A DNA stretch of 64,000 bases from Marsupella aquatica. Taxonomy: Eukaryota; Marchantiophyta. Shown here piece by piece: positions 10,213 to 20,828 of this stretch. A program made the translations under genes and the position numbers. Below the pieces are notes generated by a model that worked only from the letters and a program-made list of their open reading frames with translations, made no database searches and was not told where the DNA came from. How positions within the stretch are numbered: position 1 is the stretch's first letter; each line of letters begins with the position of its first letter. The stretch lies in NCBI GenBank assembly GCA_973895155.1, contig OZ316895.1:20584001-20648000 (forward strand), in the 5' to 3' direction.

Positions 10213-13200
10213 TCATGGCAGCGGTGTTGGGTCCTCAATGGACGCCCCTAACACTTCCTCCGCAGCCACTACCGTAGGTCCATCCTCTAACAGATTACCT
10301 GCTCCTGACCGAGTCAACTCTCCATCGGCCTGACTGGGTCCACCCTCGGCTTCGGCCTTAGCATCGGCCACGGCCTCCCCAACATGTTCTAGTGATGGAT
10401 CCCGTACCCCGGCTTCATTCCCGAGTATCCTGGCCCCGGCTTCATCATCCCCGCCTTCTAGGGCAGTTGGATCCTCTACCGTGACCTTGCCTGAGGTTGG
10501 TGTTGGGTTTACCTCCTTGGTCACGATGGCTTGAGGAGCCGTATTACTCCCTGACCCAGAAGGTTTCCGCTTCTTCTTCTTCTTTGGTTTGGCAGCTGGC
10601 CCCTTCCCCTTGCCACTTACCTCCGGCACCGGTGCGAGTATCTCGGCTTGTCCTTCGGCCAGTACTACACCAAGTAACTTGGTTGCCCCAATTGGAGTTG
10701 GTCTTGAGGAAGCCAAGCACTTAAATACTGTGGCCTATTTCTTCAGTCGCTCCGTTTGGTTGTCGGCTCGCCGCTGTAAGTTCTCCATCTTCCGCGTGCT
10801 TTCCTCCAACTCCTCCTGCAATTCATCCAGGTCCTTGCGCGCCTCCTTCCGCTCCTTCTGGGCTTCCTCCAATTCCTTCTTTAAGGTCGCCCTCTCCTCT
10901 TGGGTTGCTCTCAACTCCTTATCGAGCTCCGTAACGACCTCATTACCCCATTTTATTCATCTTGGCATAAGTCTGGTCGAGCTGGTCGTCTTTCTCGCGG
11001 AGGTCGGCCTTGAAGCTGGCCATCATGGATGCGAGCTCCTGCCGCAGCATGATAATTGTCTGATAGGATTTCCCTAACTCGGCCTCCTTCTGCTCAAGGG
11101 CTCCACGGATATCCTTGAGTTCCCCCTTCAGCGCCCTTTCCCTTCTCTGAGTTTCCGCCATGGCCCGATTGTTGGCTGCTATGTGGGCCTCCTCTGCGTC
11201 TCTCAGCTCTCGCTTCCACTTCTCTTTCTCCTTGATCGAATCGGCCAGATCACATTGGGTTCGAGTTAGTTTATCCTTGATAATCTGATTATCAGACTGC
11301 GCGGTATCCAATTGCCCTTGCATGATGTTGAGCTCATGCCACTTAATCCGCAGCTCATCTTGGGCTTTCTTGGACGCCTTTAGGTCTTCTACCTCGGCTT
11401 CCCTTGCCCTAAGCCGACGGATGACCTCGTCCTTCTTGCTTCTTTCCAAAGCCACCGCTTCTTCTAATCGGTGCTTCTCCAACATTTCCCTCTGGAAAAA
11501 AGGTCCCTGCTCCAATTCCTCCCCAAAGATGCAGAGCGCAAGTTCCCCACACATCTCCCAGTACTCCATGGCTCGTTCTTTAGCATAGGCGGAGTGAGCA
11601 GAAGTCATCGGCATCATCCACCACGGCCTTTGTTCCCAGACAGCCTTGTGAATTTCTTCTATCGTGGCTGGCAGGCTGCTTCGTTTTTCCGCAAGCCGCC
11701 GGATGTCCTCTGGCCATTCTCCTCCTAGTAAATCCTTCTCCCTTGCCAGGGCTGCCTCCTCCTCCTCCCTGCGTCATTCTTGAAACTCCTGTGCCGTCTA
11801 TTTTATGCCGTCAAAACTCGGGGGAGCGACATCTGGTGGGGGAGACTCGGGGCTGCTCTGCTGGGTCGGGTCCCCTCGAACTACTCTTGGAAGAGTGGGA
11901 ATGAACCTGCCACAGGTCCTTGTTCCTAGAACATGATGGTCCGACCCGTAGCCGGAGTCATCATTGTCGTAGCCTTCTACCGCCTCCTCCCCGGCTTGGA
12001 CTAGGGGCTCCCCCCGCTGCTGTCCTGGTCCTGCCGTGAACACAACCCCACAGATCACGGGTCCTGGTTCTTCCGGCTTCCACGTTGATCTCATCTTCTC
12101 CCTGTCGTGACCAGGGGCCTCGGGCTGCTTCTCCTCGGCTTCGGGACTTGAAGCTCCTACATACATTTGGACTCCCGGCTCGTGTTCCGGCCTCCTTCTC
12201 TCCTTGGCCCCGGTAAAGGGGTTTTCCTTGGTAAGTTGGCTAAGGCCAACTTCGGAAGCAGTATTCTGTGCTGGCCCCATTGCCGTTGCCGTTCTCCTTT
12301 CTTTCTCCAGCAATTTCAGCAGATTCTGTATGCCTGGTTGCTGCATCGGCAAGTCCTCCTTCCTCAGCCTAAACACCTGCTCGATTGTAGGACTGTCGGG
12401 CTGGGTTGGTTTCTCTGTTGCCGGCCTTGGTTCCGGAACCTCCTCTGCTGCTCTTGCCTGCAGGGGCAGTACCGGGGCGAATATCTGGCTTTGGGCATAC
12501 CGGCACAACAACGGCATGTGATAACCAAGTCAGGACATGCTTCCCATGCCGATCACCAGCTGTTCCTCCTTCAAGATCTTCTTTAGTTGGGTGAGGAGGT
12601 ACCCGTTGTAGTCTCGTCTTGGGTCTGGCCTCTCCGCCAGATAGACCTGTTCCTTGCCGATCTCTGCCCTCGGCAAGTTACAATGCATGGTCACCTGCAA
12701 GAAATCAATTATTTCTCCTATGTGCGGGTTGGTGCAGGTGTTTCGGAAGAAGCCATTCTTTGTTGATGGCCCTGGAAACGACCAAAACTCCTTGTCTGGC
12801 AAGGACTTCCTGGTATCTACTTTGGTCTTATTGCCCATCGGAAAGCCAAACACTTCGGCAATCACCCGGGGAGTGAGATAGAACTCCTTCCCATACACCC
12901 TTGTGGAATTGGTCTCGGGCTCCCATGATCCCACGAATTCCAGTAAGTCTGAATCCGGCACCTCCGGCTTCAGCCATGGTAACTTTACGAATGCTTCCAA
13001 GCCGGATCCGGCCATAAAGCCCTGGTATTTTTGAGTCTGCATAGCCGTAAAGCATGCATCCTCTTCCCGCGCAAAGTGTAATTGCACCTCCTCGGGGAGG
13101 GTCGCCACCCAGCCTTTCCAGGTTTCATCTCTTGTTGGAACGGCATTGACGGGGTCAACCTCCTCCTCTTTGGCTTCCGCCTGCCTCCTGCTTCCCTGCT

Positions 13201-13771
13201 CTGCTGGTTTTCTGGGTACCGCCGACCTCATTCTTTTCGCAGGGGTGGCTTCTTCATTGTTGTTCCCTTTCCTCTTCATAGCGGCTGCCGTGGATGTTTC
13301 TCCTAGCACGGTTGCCTTCGTCCACCCCTCCGTGCTACCCTTCAACTCCCAGTGTATGTCATTGCAGTGGTTGATGGCCTCCCAGATGCCGACTATCTTG
13401 TTCTCACAAAACAGAAGATCGTCGAGTTCGTCGGTAGTAGGTGTCCACAAGAATTCAGTCGTAATGAGTTTTCCTCCTAGGAAAGCAGACTTCTGCAGCT
13501 CCCACAGCCGAGCGAGCTCCTGCCATTCTCGAGCCGCTCTCTTTGATTTTTCATCCTGGTAGGTCCCAATGTACTCAATTGCCCGTTCTAACAGGCATCC
13601 CCAAAAATGAGTAGCTTGATTGATGTTGCTCATACCCCTCTTGAGTTGATTGTCGGTATCTGCTTCCACCTTGAGTGCTTGCCTGAGCAACGGACAACAG
13701 TTGGCCTCGATCCCGTAGTCGTTCGCTTGGCTTGTGTTTGCAAATGAGACGCCAGTCCTTGCGCTCGGTCC
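10213..13771 (-). pseudogene. Long antisense ORF (~1190 codons), uncharacterised TE protein
   Basis: One minus-strand frame is open from 13771 to 10943, apart from TGA at 12530-12532, TAG at 11798-11800 and TGA at 11774-11776. It then shifts frame near 10943, has a TAG at 10735-10737 and ends at 10213. Parts in order: an N-terminal globular-looking region (13770-12530) with a segment like VYGKEFYLTPRVIAEVFGF, reminiscent of plant transposon-associated proteins; a Pro/Glu-rich linker (12517-11798); a conserved block around CGELALCIFGEELEQGPFF; then a long Lys/Glu/Arg coiled coil (11550-10740); and a Lys-rich, low-complexity C-terminus. No ATG supports the start, so the first exon or Met may be missing. 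No catalytic motif seen; function unknown. Confidence 0.6.
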
Positions 13772-13999
13772 TTACCCCCCCTGGCTGGTCTTCCTTCCCG
13801 TTGGTAGCCGCCGGTACTTAGCGCGCCCTAACCCTAATCGTGTTTCCCCCGGCGTCCTTACTTCGGCCTCGGCTCGGGTTCCATAGTCACCCTTAATTGT
13901 TTATATTTCCCTATCTTTGTTACTATACTAAGGTGTTTCCTAGGGTATACTCCTGATTTTTATTTAAACTGGCCTAATGATTCTTGGCTAGGCATCACA

Positions 14000-14262
14000 A
14001 GACACCGTGCTACTTTGCAAGTTTTGCATTTGCAGCACAAGTAGAGTAACAATATGTAATTTATGTATATGGGTTACTCAATCTTGTTATGGGTTACTCA
14101 ATCCTGTTATGGCTACGGCTTAATTCTAGTAACCCTTAGTTAACCTTAAATGGTTTTTAGGGGGACACCTATGGTTTTAGGTGATTGTCTAGAATTTCCC
14201 GCAGAGTATCTCATATGGATAGCAGAAATTGCAATCCCCAAGACTAGAGTCAAGGGGGAGTT
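14000..14262 (+). other. End of copia pol and 3' untranslated region with polypurine tract
   Basis: Copia codons resume at 14000 and stop with TAG at 14042-14044. The untranslated stretch that follows contains a small direct repeat (GGGTTACTCAATC-type blocks at 14081 and 14093). It ends with the purine run AAGGGGGAG (14252-14260) immediately before the 3' LTR, the expected plus-strand priming site. Confidence 0.8.
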
Positions 14263-14593
14263 TGTTAAGGATTGCTCTTAGTCTTGTGACTCAAAGGTTA
14301 CGGCATTTAGGCTAACCATAGTTAGGGTCTTAGCTGAGGTTAGGTTAGTCGTGTGTGACCTTGTATATACCAGGGCTAGTGTAAGCCACTGGTGTGGTGT
14401 GCTTACTCATTGTAACGGAGCAACTTGAGGAAGAGGGAGAGCATGTGTGTTCGTCTACTCTTGAGGTAAGCTTGAGTGTTTGTGTGGACGTAGCCTTGGA
14501 GAAGAGGTGAACCACGTAGAGATTGTGTCGACTATGTGTGCATGGAATGAGTCATGGTTGTATGGTTGTTGCAAATGACGTCTTAGTTCAACA
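14263..14593 (+). repeat. 3' LTR of copia element
   Basis: 331 bp, starting TGTTAAGG and ending TTCAACA, and followed by the AATTC target duplication. It pairs with 3063-3394. Confidence 0.93.
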
Positions 14594-15037
14594 AATTCTA
14601 GTTAATTCTAGTTATAGAGAGGAGTCTCCTTTCAAGAATATCCCGTAGATATACACATGGAGAGTAGAAGCAATCATGCTAGGTAGTTGACTTGGGACTA
14701 GAATTAAGGAGGAATTTGTTGGTACTTAACTCTAGCACCTGGTTAGGTTAACAAGAGCATCTAGACAAACTATGGTTAAGGGTTGTTGGGTTAGACTGGG
14801 TATACCCTTGTGAGAGCACCTCATTGTGCTCATACTTAGATATCAATTTTAGGAGTAGAGACTGAGAGGGAGAGAAGAGGATTGTCATAGAGCAGCTTGT
14901 GAGCTTGCCAGGGTATGACGGATGTCCTGGTTTGTGCATATAAGGATTCTTCTCTAGGCCATGAGTGTAGCCAGATGGGGTGAACTACGTATCTATGTGT
15001 TGGTGTTGATTTCTTGCTTACGCTGTTTCCAACTACA
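14594..15037 (+). mobile_element. 3' region and LTR of the older copia element
   Basis: Continuation of the old copia interrupted at 3062. It has untranslated sequence, then a purine-rich tract (TAAGGAGGAATT), then an LTR starting TGTTGGTACTTAACTC at 14717. The LTR contains a diverged core (GTGTAGCCAGATGGGGTGAA) and probably ends near CAACTACA at 15037. The end point is approximate; no target duplication was verified. Confidence 0.65.
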
Positions 15038-15284
15038 TTGTGCTGTGGAATATTTTACCAATATCAGTTTACCAAAATAATTTTGTTGGAGAGTTTTTGT
15101 AGATAAAGTGACACATTATAGGTTTAGCAATTGCCCCAAGTAGGGTTTTTTAACATCAATTTGTTATAATTTATTTACATATGCTCTTGCTCTTTCCTAT
15201 GTGTAGGTTATGAATTAGTTTTGGTTTGCTCTAGTTTAGAGAGGGGAAATTGTTGTTGGTCATTTGCTTAGTCATTGGGAAGAT

Positions 15285-15613
15285 TGTTATACATTCACTC
15301 TTAGGTCTAGAGTAATGACTGTAGCCATAGTTAGGCTAATCGTAGTCTCATGTAGACTTGGCTAGGTTAGTCATGTTTCATACTATATACGCAAGCAAGT
15401 ATTTATTTGTGTGAGTAACTCAGGTTGATCATTACGAAGCCACTTGAAAGATAGTAAGAGTTTGTGTTGTGGAAACTTGGTATGGGCGACAGACCTAGAA
15501 TGCAATAAAATCTCTTGTGTGTTCCCTTGGACGTAGCCTCATTGGAGGTGAACCATGTATCTCTTGTTATCAATTTAGACCCTTGTCGTGCGCATACGCA
15601 TCGCTACACAACA
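15285..15613 (+). repeat. Copia-type LTR-like sequence, decayed
   Basis: Begins TGTTATACATTCACTC and has the family core TTGGACGTAGCCTCATTGG followed by GGTGAACCATGTA. It may end at CACAACA near 15613. No flanking duplication was found. It is either a decayed solo LTR or a truncated element end. Confidence 0.55.
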
Positions 15614-16421
15614 TACATCGCTTGTCACACATATCCAAGCATAGTCACAATCCTATAACACAAACATAAAAGAATGGAGTACAAATGGAACCCATGTACA
15701 CATATGCCCAAAACCCACAACAATCTTCAATAGTGCAAATGAAACAACTATCCGACCTGCTCGATGCAATCACACAAGCATGTCAAGCCCAACACACCTT
15801 TACTTCAAGGAATCCACATTACATGTACACAACCTGGTCAGCCACACCATAGCCACCAGAGCTTGTGCTCAAAGGCTCAACATTGAAAGATGAGGCCTTT
15901 GAGCCAACTCAAGGGGACAACTATCCTTCACACAAACTCAAACTAAACACTAAGTGCTCATATAATACACATACAAAACATCTATACCTAGATAGTGTGA
16001 TATACTATACTACCACTATAAATGGTGTGACACCCTTGAGATGTCTCACCCTAAGTGCACACTTTGTAAGTGAAAAACCTGGCTAACTGCAAGGCATAAA
16101 ATGTTCTTTCTCCCCATCATTTTGCACTTTTCTGCACTTTTTGTAAGTGCAAACAGGGCTCCACTAATTGACAAATATATAGGTGCAATTGATATGCAAA
16201 TTCCAGTAAGTTGTTTTACTTTGACATAGTGCAAATTACAGTTAGTCCACAAGTTTCGTCAGACTACTGTGCACTTAGAGTGATAAATGCAAATCCCTTT
16301 TGCACATAGACAGCTTGGTCCAGGGAGTGTGCACTAAGAGAGTGAGACAAATGTACAGAAAACAACCCATGTGTCTCAGTTATAAGTCGAAGAAGGACTC
16401 ACCTAAACCCAGTCTTTGGGC
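15614..16421. other. Unassigned sequence
   Basis: About 800 bases with A/C-rich and GTGCA-rich stretches and no supported gene. Several short GTGCAC/TGCACTT words recur between 16040 and 16340. Confidence 0.35.
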
Positions 16422-17682
16422 CATTAAGCACTTTACAGTATAGTCTAATTTAAGGTTTGGAACATTCAAAGTGATGAGAGAATGAGAAGCTTTTAAGTTT
16501 CTTGATCCTATGATGACATGTGCATTCTAATGCCTTCCCATTTTAACTTCTTCGAAAAGTATAGAAAAACTGTTATCATATCATATTTAAGCTTAGTGAA
16601 GAAATCATTTGCTATATAATCTAATGGAAATGATTATAAATTTTCAGACGGGGAACACGAGGGAGAATTCAAGGCGGCTCGGATTATGTGCACGAGGTAA
16701 GGAGGTGCGGGCCAGGGGTGCAGGCCGTGGTCATAGATATTTATAAAGTAAAAGTATGTATTATCAGGTACATTGAAGGGAGCATCATTTGTGGCGGTCT
16801 TTCTTTGGGATTGCGAGGTAGAGTCCCTGCCCATGACAGTCTGTCTAGTAAAGATACAGGGGCCTGAGAAGGGGCAAATTGCAAACTACTGTAAACATCT
16901 AAATTGAAATAGAAAAATGGAAAGAACGAGTTTGCGATTTCGATTACTTTAAAAATTAAAATGGGAAGAATAACAAAGAAGACAGCCTCATGCTAGAACT
17001 CAAAAGTAAAATAAACCAAAAGATTGAGCTTAGGAGACCAGACATGTGCTTGTATATAGCATGCTCATCGTGGAACATGTTTGAGTTTTTGTCTTGTAAT
17101 GATAAATAAAATATGAGAACATAACTAGAAGGATTGGTGCACAGTGACCAATGAAAAGTATAATCAAGGATGGTACGATGTGTGCACTTAATTCAATGTT
17201 CTCATGAATGATACTCATTTCAATAAAAACCATAAACTTAGGAAAAAAAGACATGAGGAGAGCTTAAGACACAATCAGAATCATTTCTCTCATTCATGAG
17301 AATGTTCATCTCTAATAAATCACAAACATTAAAATTTATAAGGGGGCTGCCAAAATATGTTCAAAATACTTTACAATACTAAAAATTAATGGGGTCCATA
17401 AAATAATTAAAAATGTATATGATACGCAGGCTGCACCTTCATAAGGCACATTGAAATACAAATATATGACACCAAAACTCTGAATAAGACAAAATCTGAA
17501 AGATGTATTCACCATATATAAGTGCCAAAGACAAAATCTGAAAGATGTATTCACCATATATAAGTGCCAAACAAATCTGAAAAGTTCGCGTGACCGTAAT
17601 CGAATAGGCCATGAAGCACTTTACACTAGAGTGTAATCAAGGTTTGGAATCTTCAAAGTGATGAGACGCTGTTTCTCGATCC
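16422..17682. repeat. Diverged ~85-bp direct repeats flanking a dispersed repeat
   Basis: A block with AAGCACTTTACA ... AAGGTTTGGAA ... TTCAAAGTGATGAGA ... CTCGATCCT/TTGATCCT occurs at about 16422-16508 and again at 17606-17682. The second copy lies next to a GAAAAATTCGCGTGAC-type word repeated at about 17578 and 17681. Between them sits the dispersed repeat copy B. Confidence 0.5.
17055..17560 (+). repeat. Dispersed AT-rich repeat family, copy B
   Basis: Same ordered blocks as 1890-2330 and 27025-27615. Its 3' end has a tandem duplication of a ~42-bp unit (blocks with GACAAAATCTGAAAGATG at about 17488 and 17530). Confidence 0.6.
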
Positions 17683-18019
17683 TGAAAAATTCGCGTGACG
17701 ATAGTCAAGTGAACTATGAGCCCCATGAGGCAGAGGAAGCACGAGAAGCACGAGAGTCTCTGCTGAACAGAAGATACGAGAAGCGAAGCGAAGAGTTTCT
17801 CTGCAGGAGAGGAGAAGAGATTCACGAGTCTTTCTGTGTGGGCCCAAGAAACTTGCGAGCAACGGGGGAGGACGCGTAACACACAACATGGACATTTTTT
17901 TCAGTCAATCAAGTCGGCTGGGCAATTGGAATTGATCAAACTGCTTCAGCGGTGATGGGGGTCACAGTCTCAGAGCCGCGTTAAACTCAACCTCAACCCC
18001 AACCTCGAGACGAAGAAGC

Positions 18020-18073
18020 AGTAGAGTAGTTAAGAAATGCGATCCACCCAAATTCTGATTGAGGAGGGTTGAC

Positions 18074-18121
<48 letters not shown>

Positions 18122-18410
18122 GAGGCAGTGGAGATATAAGTGTGGTGAAGGAGGAGAGGCTGTAAGTTTCAAGGTCGGGAAACTCAAAGGTGGTCTTCTC
18201 GGTCCAGCAGTTTAAGGAGCATAAGGAATGCGATCGACCCAAATTCTGATCGAGAGGATTGACTAGAGACAGAGAGACAGAGAGACAGAGAGACAGAGAG
18301 GCAGTCGATATACAAGCGTGGTGAACGAGGAGAGACGTTGTAAGTTTCAAGGTTGGGGAGCCCAAAGGTGGTCTTCACCGTCCAGCGGTTTAAGGAGATT
18401 GAAGAAGTCT
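18020..18410 (+). repeat. Tandem ~190-bp duplication with GA microsatellite upstream of INH3
   Basis: Two copies of a unit with period 191: AATGCGATC(C/G)ACCCAAATT at 18034 and 18225, then a GA or GACA run (18074-18122 and 18266-18302), then TAAGTTTCAAGGT(C/T)GGG and GGTGGTCTTC ... CCAGC(A/G)GTTTAAGGAG. The second copy ends about 10 bases before the INH3 start, so this is the gene's leader or promoter-proximal region. Confidence 0.75.
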
Positions 18411-18420
18411 GTTTTGGGCG

Positions 18421-18681
18421 ATGATTATGGCTTCCAACAGCAGCAGAAGTACCATCACCTTTGAGCAAGAACCGATTATTCCAGACAACCGACGGCAGGC
18501 TGAGGAGGCTCTAACCCTTACGCTTCGTCCCCGGCTCAAGAAGAAAGTGTCCTGGAAGGAGGGAACCGTGGACAACGAATTCTTGCAGAGGAAGACCTCC
18601 AAGAAATGCTGCATATTCCACAAGCGGCAGGATGAGGAGGACAGCAGCGACGATGAATTTCGTCCAAGCTGGACTGAATGA
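18421..18681 (+). CDS. INH3: Protein phosphatase 1 inhibitor-3 (INH3 / PPP1R11 family)
   Basis: Intact 86-codon frame. The protein has the family layout: a variable N-terminus, then LTLRPRLKKKVSWKEG with the PP1-docking motif KKVSW (RVxF class, about residues 40-44), then TVDNEFLQRKTSKKCCIFHK with the paired cysteines, then an acidic tail (DEEDSSDDE). Plant and animal members bind the PP1 catalytic subunit and inhibit it at nanomolar levels, mainly in the nucleus; this is family knowledge. It is slightly shorter than the usual ~100 residues. Two close ATGs (18421 and 18427) are possible starts. No intron is seen in the frame. The leader carries a duplicated GA-rich unit. A processed retrocopy is possible, but the frame is undamaged. 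Confidence 0.85.
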   Translation: MIMASNSSRSTITFEQEPIIPDNRRQAEEALTLTLRPRLKKKVSWKEGTVDNEFLQRKTSKKCCIFHKRQDEEDSSDDEFRPSWTE

Positions 18682-18817
18682 TCTCCTCCTGCAGGAAATG
18701 TGATGGTACCAGGGACGTGAAAGGCAGCTGCTGTGAAGCCCAGGTATGCCCAGTGCACGACTGAATCAACGTTGGAGTTAATTACTGCAAATCTTCTCGA
18801 AATTCCCTTCTTGTGTT

Positions 18818-19234
18818 TTGTCTTTTGTTGTTTCTGTTTCTTCGGTTTGGTTTGGGTTTGTTCGTTGTTACCACCAAGTGGATGCGGGTGCCCAATTGGA
18901 AAACGTATCAAGGTTCCTAGCGCACAACATAGGCAGAGGATTTACTCCTAATCACCACGCTCGTTTAGTGTATGATATTTGGGCCCCTGCTCCTGAAGAG
19001 GAGACTAAGTGGTGAAAGGGCGTCCTTCGTATTAGTGACCGTACAAAATTTCGATGTTGTAATATAGATGATGCCTTCTTAGCAACTTTTGATTCGTCTA
19101 GAGCAGGACATTCAGGGATTGCAAAAGGGCTAATGGTGGAGGATTTGTCCACTATCCACCTTCACTTTATGCCTTTCCATTCATATATCATGCAAACATA
19201 TGCTGGAGGCCGCTTGCCTAGATGGTGGAGGTGA
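18818..19234 (+). pseudogene. Unrecognised reading frame with one internal stop
   Basis: One frame stays open from 18818 to 19234 except for a TGA at 19013-19015. The predicted product has a normal-looking composition (for example NHHARLVYDIWAPAPEEE, then DDAFLATFDSSRAGHSGIAK after the stop). It matches no family I recognise. It could be a decayed exon of a neighbouring gene or chance. It starts 137 bases after the INH3 stop. Confidence 0.3.
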
Positions 19235-20828
19235 TGATCACTGCGGGAGTGCATCCGACAGGAAAGTTGTGGCATGTGCAACGGCAAATCTCTTCGTTCT
19301 ACTTTCTTGCCCCTATCTCTTTCAGGGTTCTGTGGACTTTATAAACAATTTGAACTCAATTTCTTTTTACAGAGGATGCATATGTTCCTGAATATCCAAT
19401 ACCCATACCATGGATCCATTAGTGGCTGAATGATGCAGTGTATCCAGAGTTTCCCCTTGGGACATGCGACTCTACTTGTGACATCTTCTTGTCCTTCTCT
19501 CTACCTCTATTATCTAATAGTCCATCTTCAGTTTAGTGCCTTCCGTTGAAGGATAAACAGGTCGTTACTAGTATGCATATGAATTTGTTCTACTGCCAGT
19601 GCCTGACTTCTGATTAGATCCTCTTATCTTCCCAATGGTTTCTCTTCCCAATGTTTTCTCTTCCCAAAGGGCCTCTAGCTCGTGCCTTCAGTATTTCCTG
19701 CTTTCCCGTATTTCAGCATGGGTAATGGTGATCTGGAGATAATCGTCCTTCTAATGTTGTACAGGGCCAATGTCTTCTTAAAATATTACTGCATCGAACT
19801 TTTGAAAGGTCCATTTGGGATGCATTGTTTCTCAAAACTGCAGTTGAATGGCCCTTATTATGAATTGTACAGTTGCAGTCGACAGTTTCAAACAGTCTTG
19901 TCAGCTTTATCCCATTAGAAGACATTATGATGCTCGTCAAGAGGGTCATTTTTTCTGTGTACTGGCATGACTGCAGCGAAGGGCCTAGCAATTTTTTTCT
20001 CTAAAAATAGAAATTGTCTGTGCACTTGGGCTGGTTGATTATAACATTTCTTGGAAGCAGACGAAACCAGTGTGGTGACGAGGTTTTCCGAACCGATGAT
20101 TTGGGTATATCATGATCTCTTTTGAACTGTTGGAGGTCAATAATTCGAATAGTAGAGGATGATCATTTGAAAATTCTATGTACTAGTTTGTGATTTAAAT
20201 TGTTAGATGTAAGGTGGAGATGGGAACATTTCACTAAACCTCAGGTGGAGCATGCACAATACCGTGATCGCCCATGGCGTTGGTTGTTGAATCGTGGCAG
20301 AATCTCACAGCTTTAATGAGATAATCCACTTCTAGCTTCACTTCTCAAATGATTGGTTTGGGAAATTGGAAATCTTTGCTCGTTAGCCTTTTGGTTCAAC
20401 ATTTGAGACGAATGTTGAAGCCGAGACGGGACATACGGGCCTGAATGGATCCTGATGTTGGTACCAACTTTTAGTTTTCCTGAGAAACTACCAACCTTTA
20501 GTTTTGCGCGTAAAATTCACAAAAGCACAAAAGTTTACTCCATCTCTAATTTCTATCTAGGTTTGGAGAAGTATTTGCTTTTCTATTGTCATTAGATGAA
20601 ATTCGCTTTTCAAGTTCCCAGTCCTGTTGAGCTGCGATCCCTTGTTATCCCTATATTTCCCTGATTATTTGTAGTTCAGATTGCAGACTCCGCGCACCAG
20701 GAACTGGAAGCAAGAGTCGTACATATCCTTTAGAGAGGAGGTGACACTTGTTTGAGATTTTAATAAGAATCCTCTCGTGAGCATCATCACTTAGAATAAG
20801 CTGGTCTAACTAACATATTTAACCCCAG

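Larger units (their letters stand above)
9308..13999 (-). mobile_element. Unclassified 4.7-kb element nested in copia, antisense ORF
   Basis: Insertion in the last codons of the copia pol. The copia sequence AGACA is duplicated at 9303-9307 and 14000-14004, and copia reading resumes in the correct frame after it, to a stop at 14042-14044. The ends read TGTGGTGCG ... and, on the other strand, TGTGATGCC ..., an imperfect inverted repeat (9 of the first 13 bases match). I could find no LTRs inside, no RT, no integrase and no transposase motif. It is GC-richer than its surroundings and carries one long minus-strand frame. A decayed relative of that frame lies at 61.2-62.5 kb. The class is unresolved: a large non-autonomous LTR-type derivative or an unfamiliar DNA element. 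Confidence 0.7.
3063..14593 (+). mobile_element. Ty1/copia LTR retrotransposon (11.5 kb, with nested insertion)
   Basis: Bounded by two near-identical LTRs (3063-3394 and 14263-14593) and a perfect 5-bp target duplication AATTC (3058-3062 and 14594-14598). Order: 5' LTR, primer-binding site, leader of about 1.8 kb, gag-protease-integrase-RT-RNase H, 3' untranslated region, polypurine tract, 3' LTR. This domain order (integrase before RT) defines copia. Without the 4692-bp insertion at 9308-13999 it would be about 6.8 kb. The coding region has several stops and two frameshifts, so it cannot encode a working polyprotein. It is inserted in the 3' region of an older copia. Confidence 0.92.

Noticed and set aside
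12167-13562. Several plus-strand frames of 75-139 codons
   Set aside because: Shadows of the long minus-strand frame of the nested element; Ser/Leu-rich complements of Glu/Lys coding.
9308-13999. Idea that the nested element is a standard LTR retrotransposon
   Set aside because: The two ends show no direct repeats beyond four bases when compared by eye. TG...CA ends and a 5-bp duplication remain compatible, so the class is left open.
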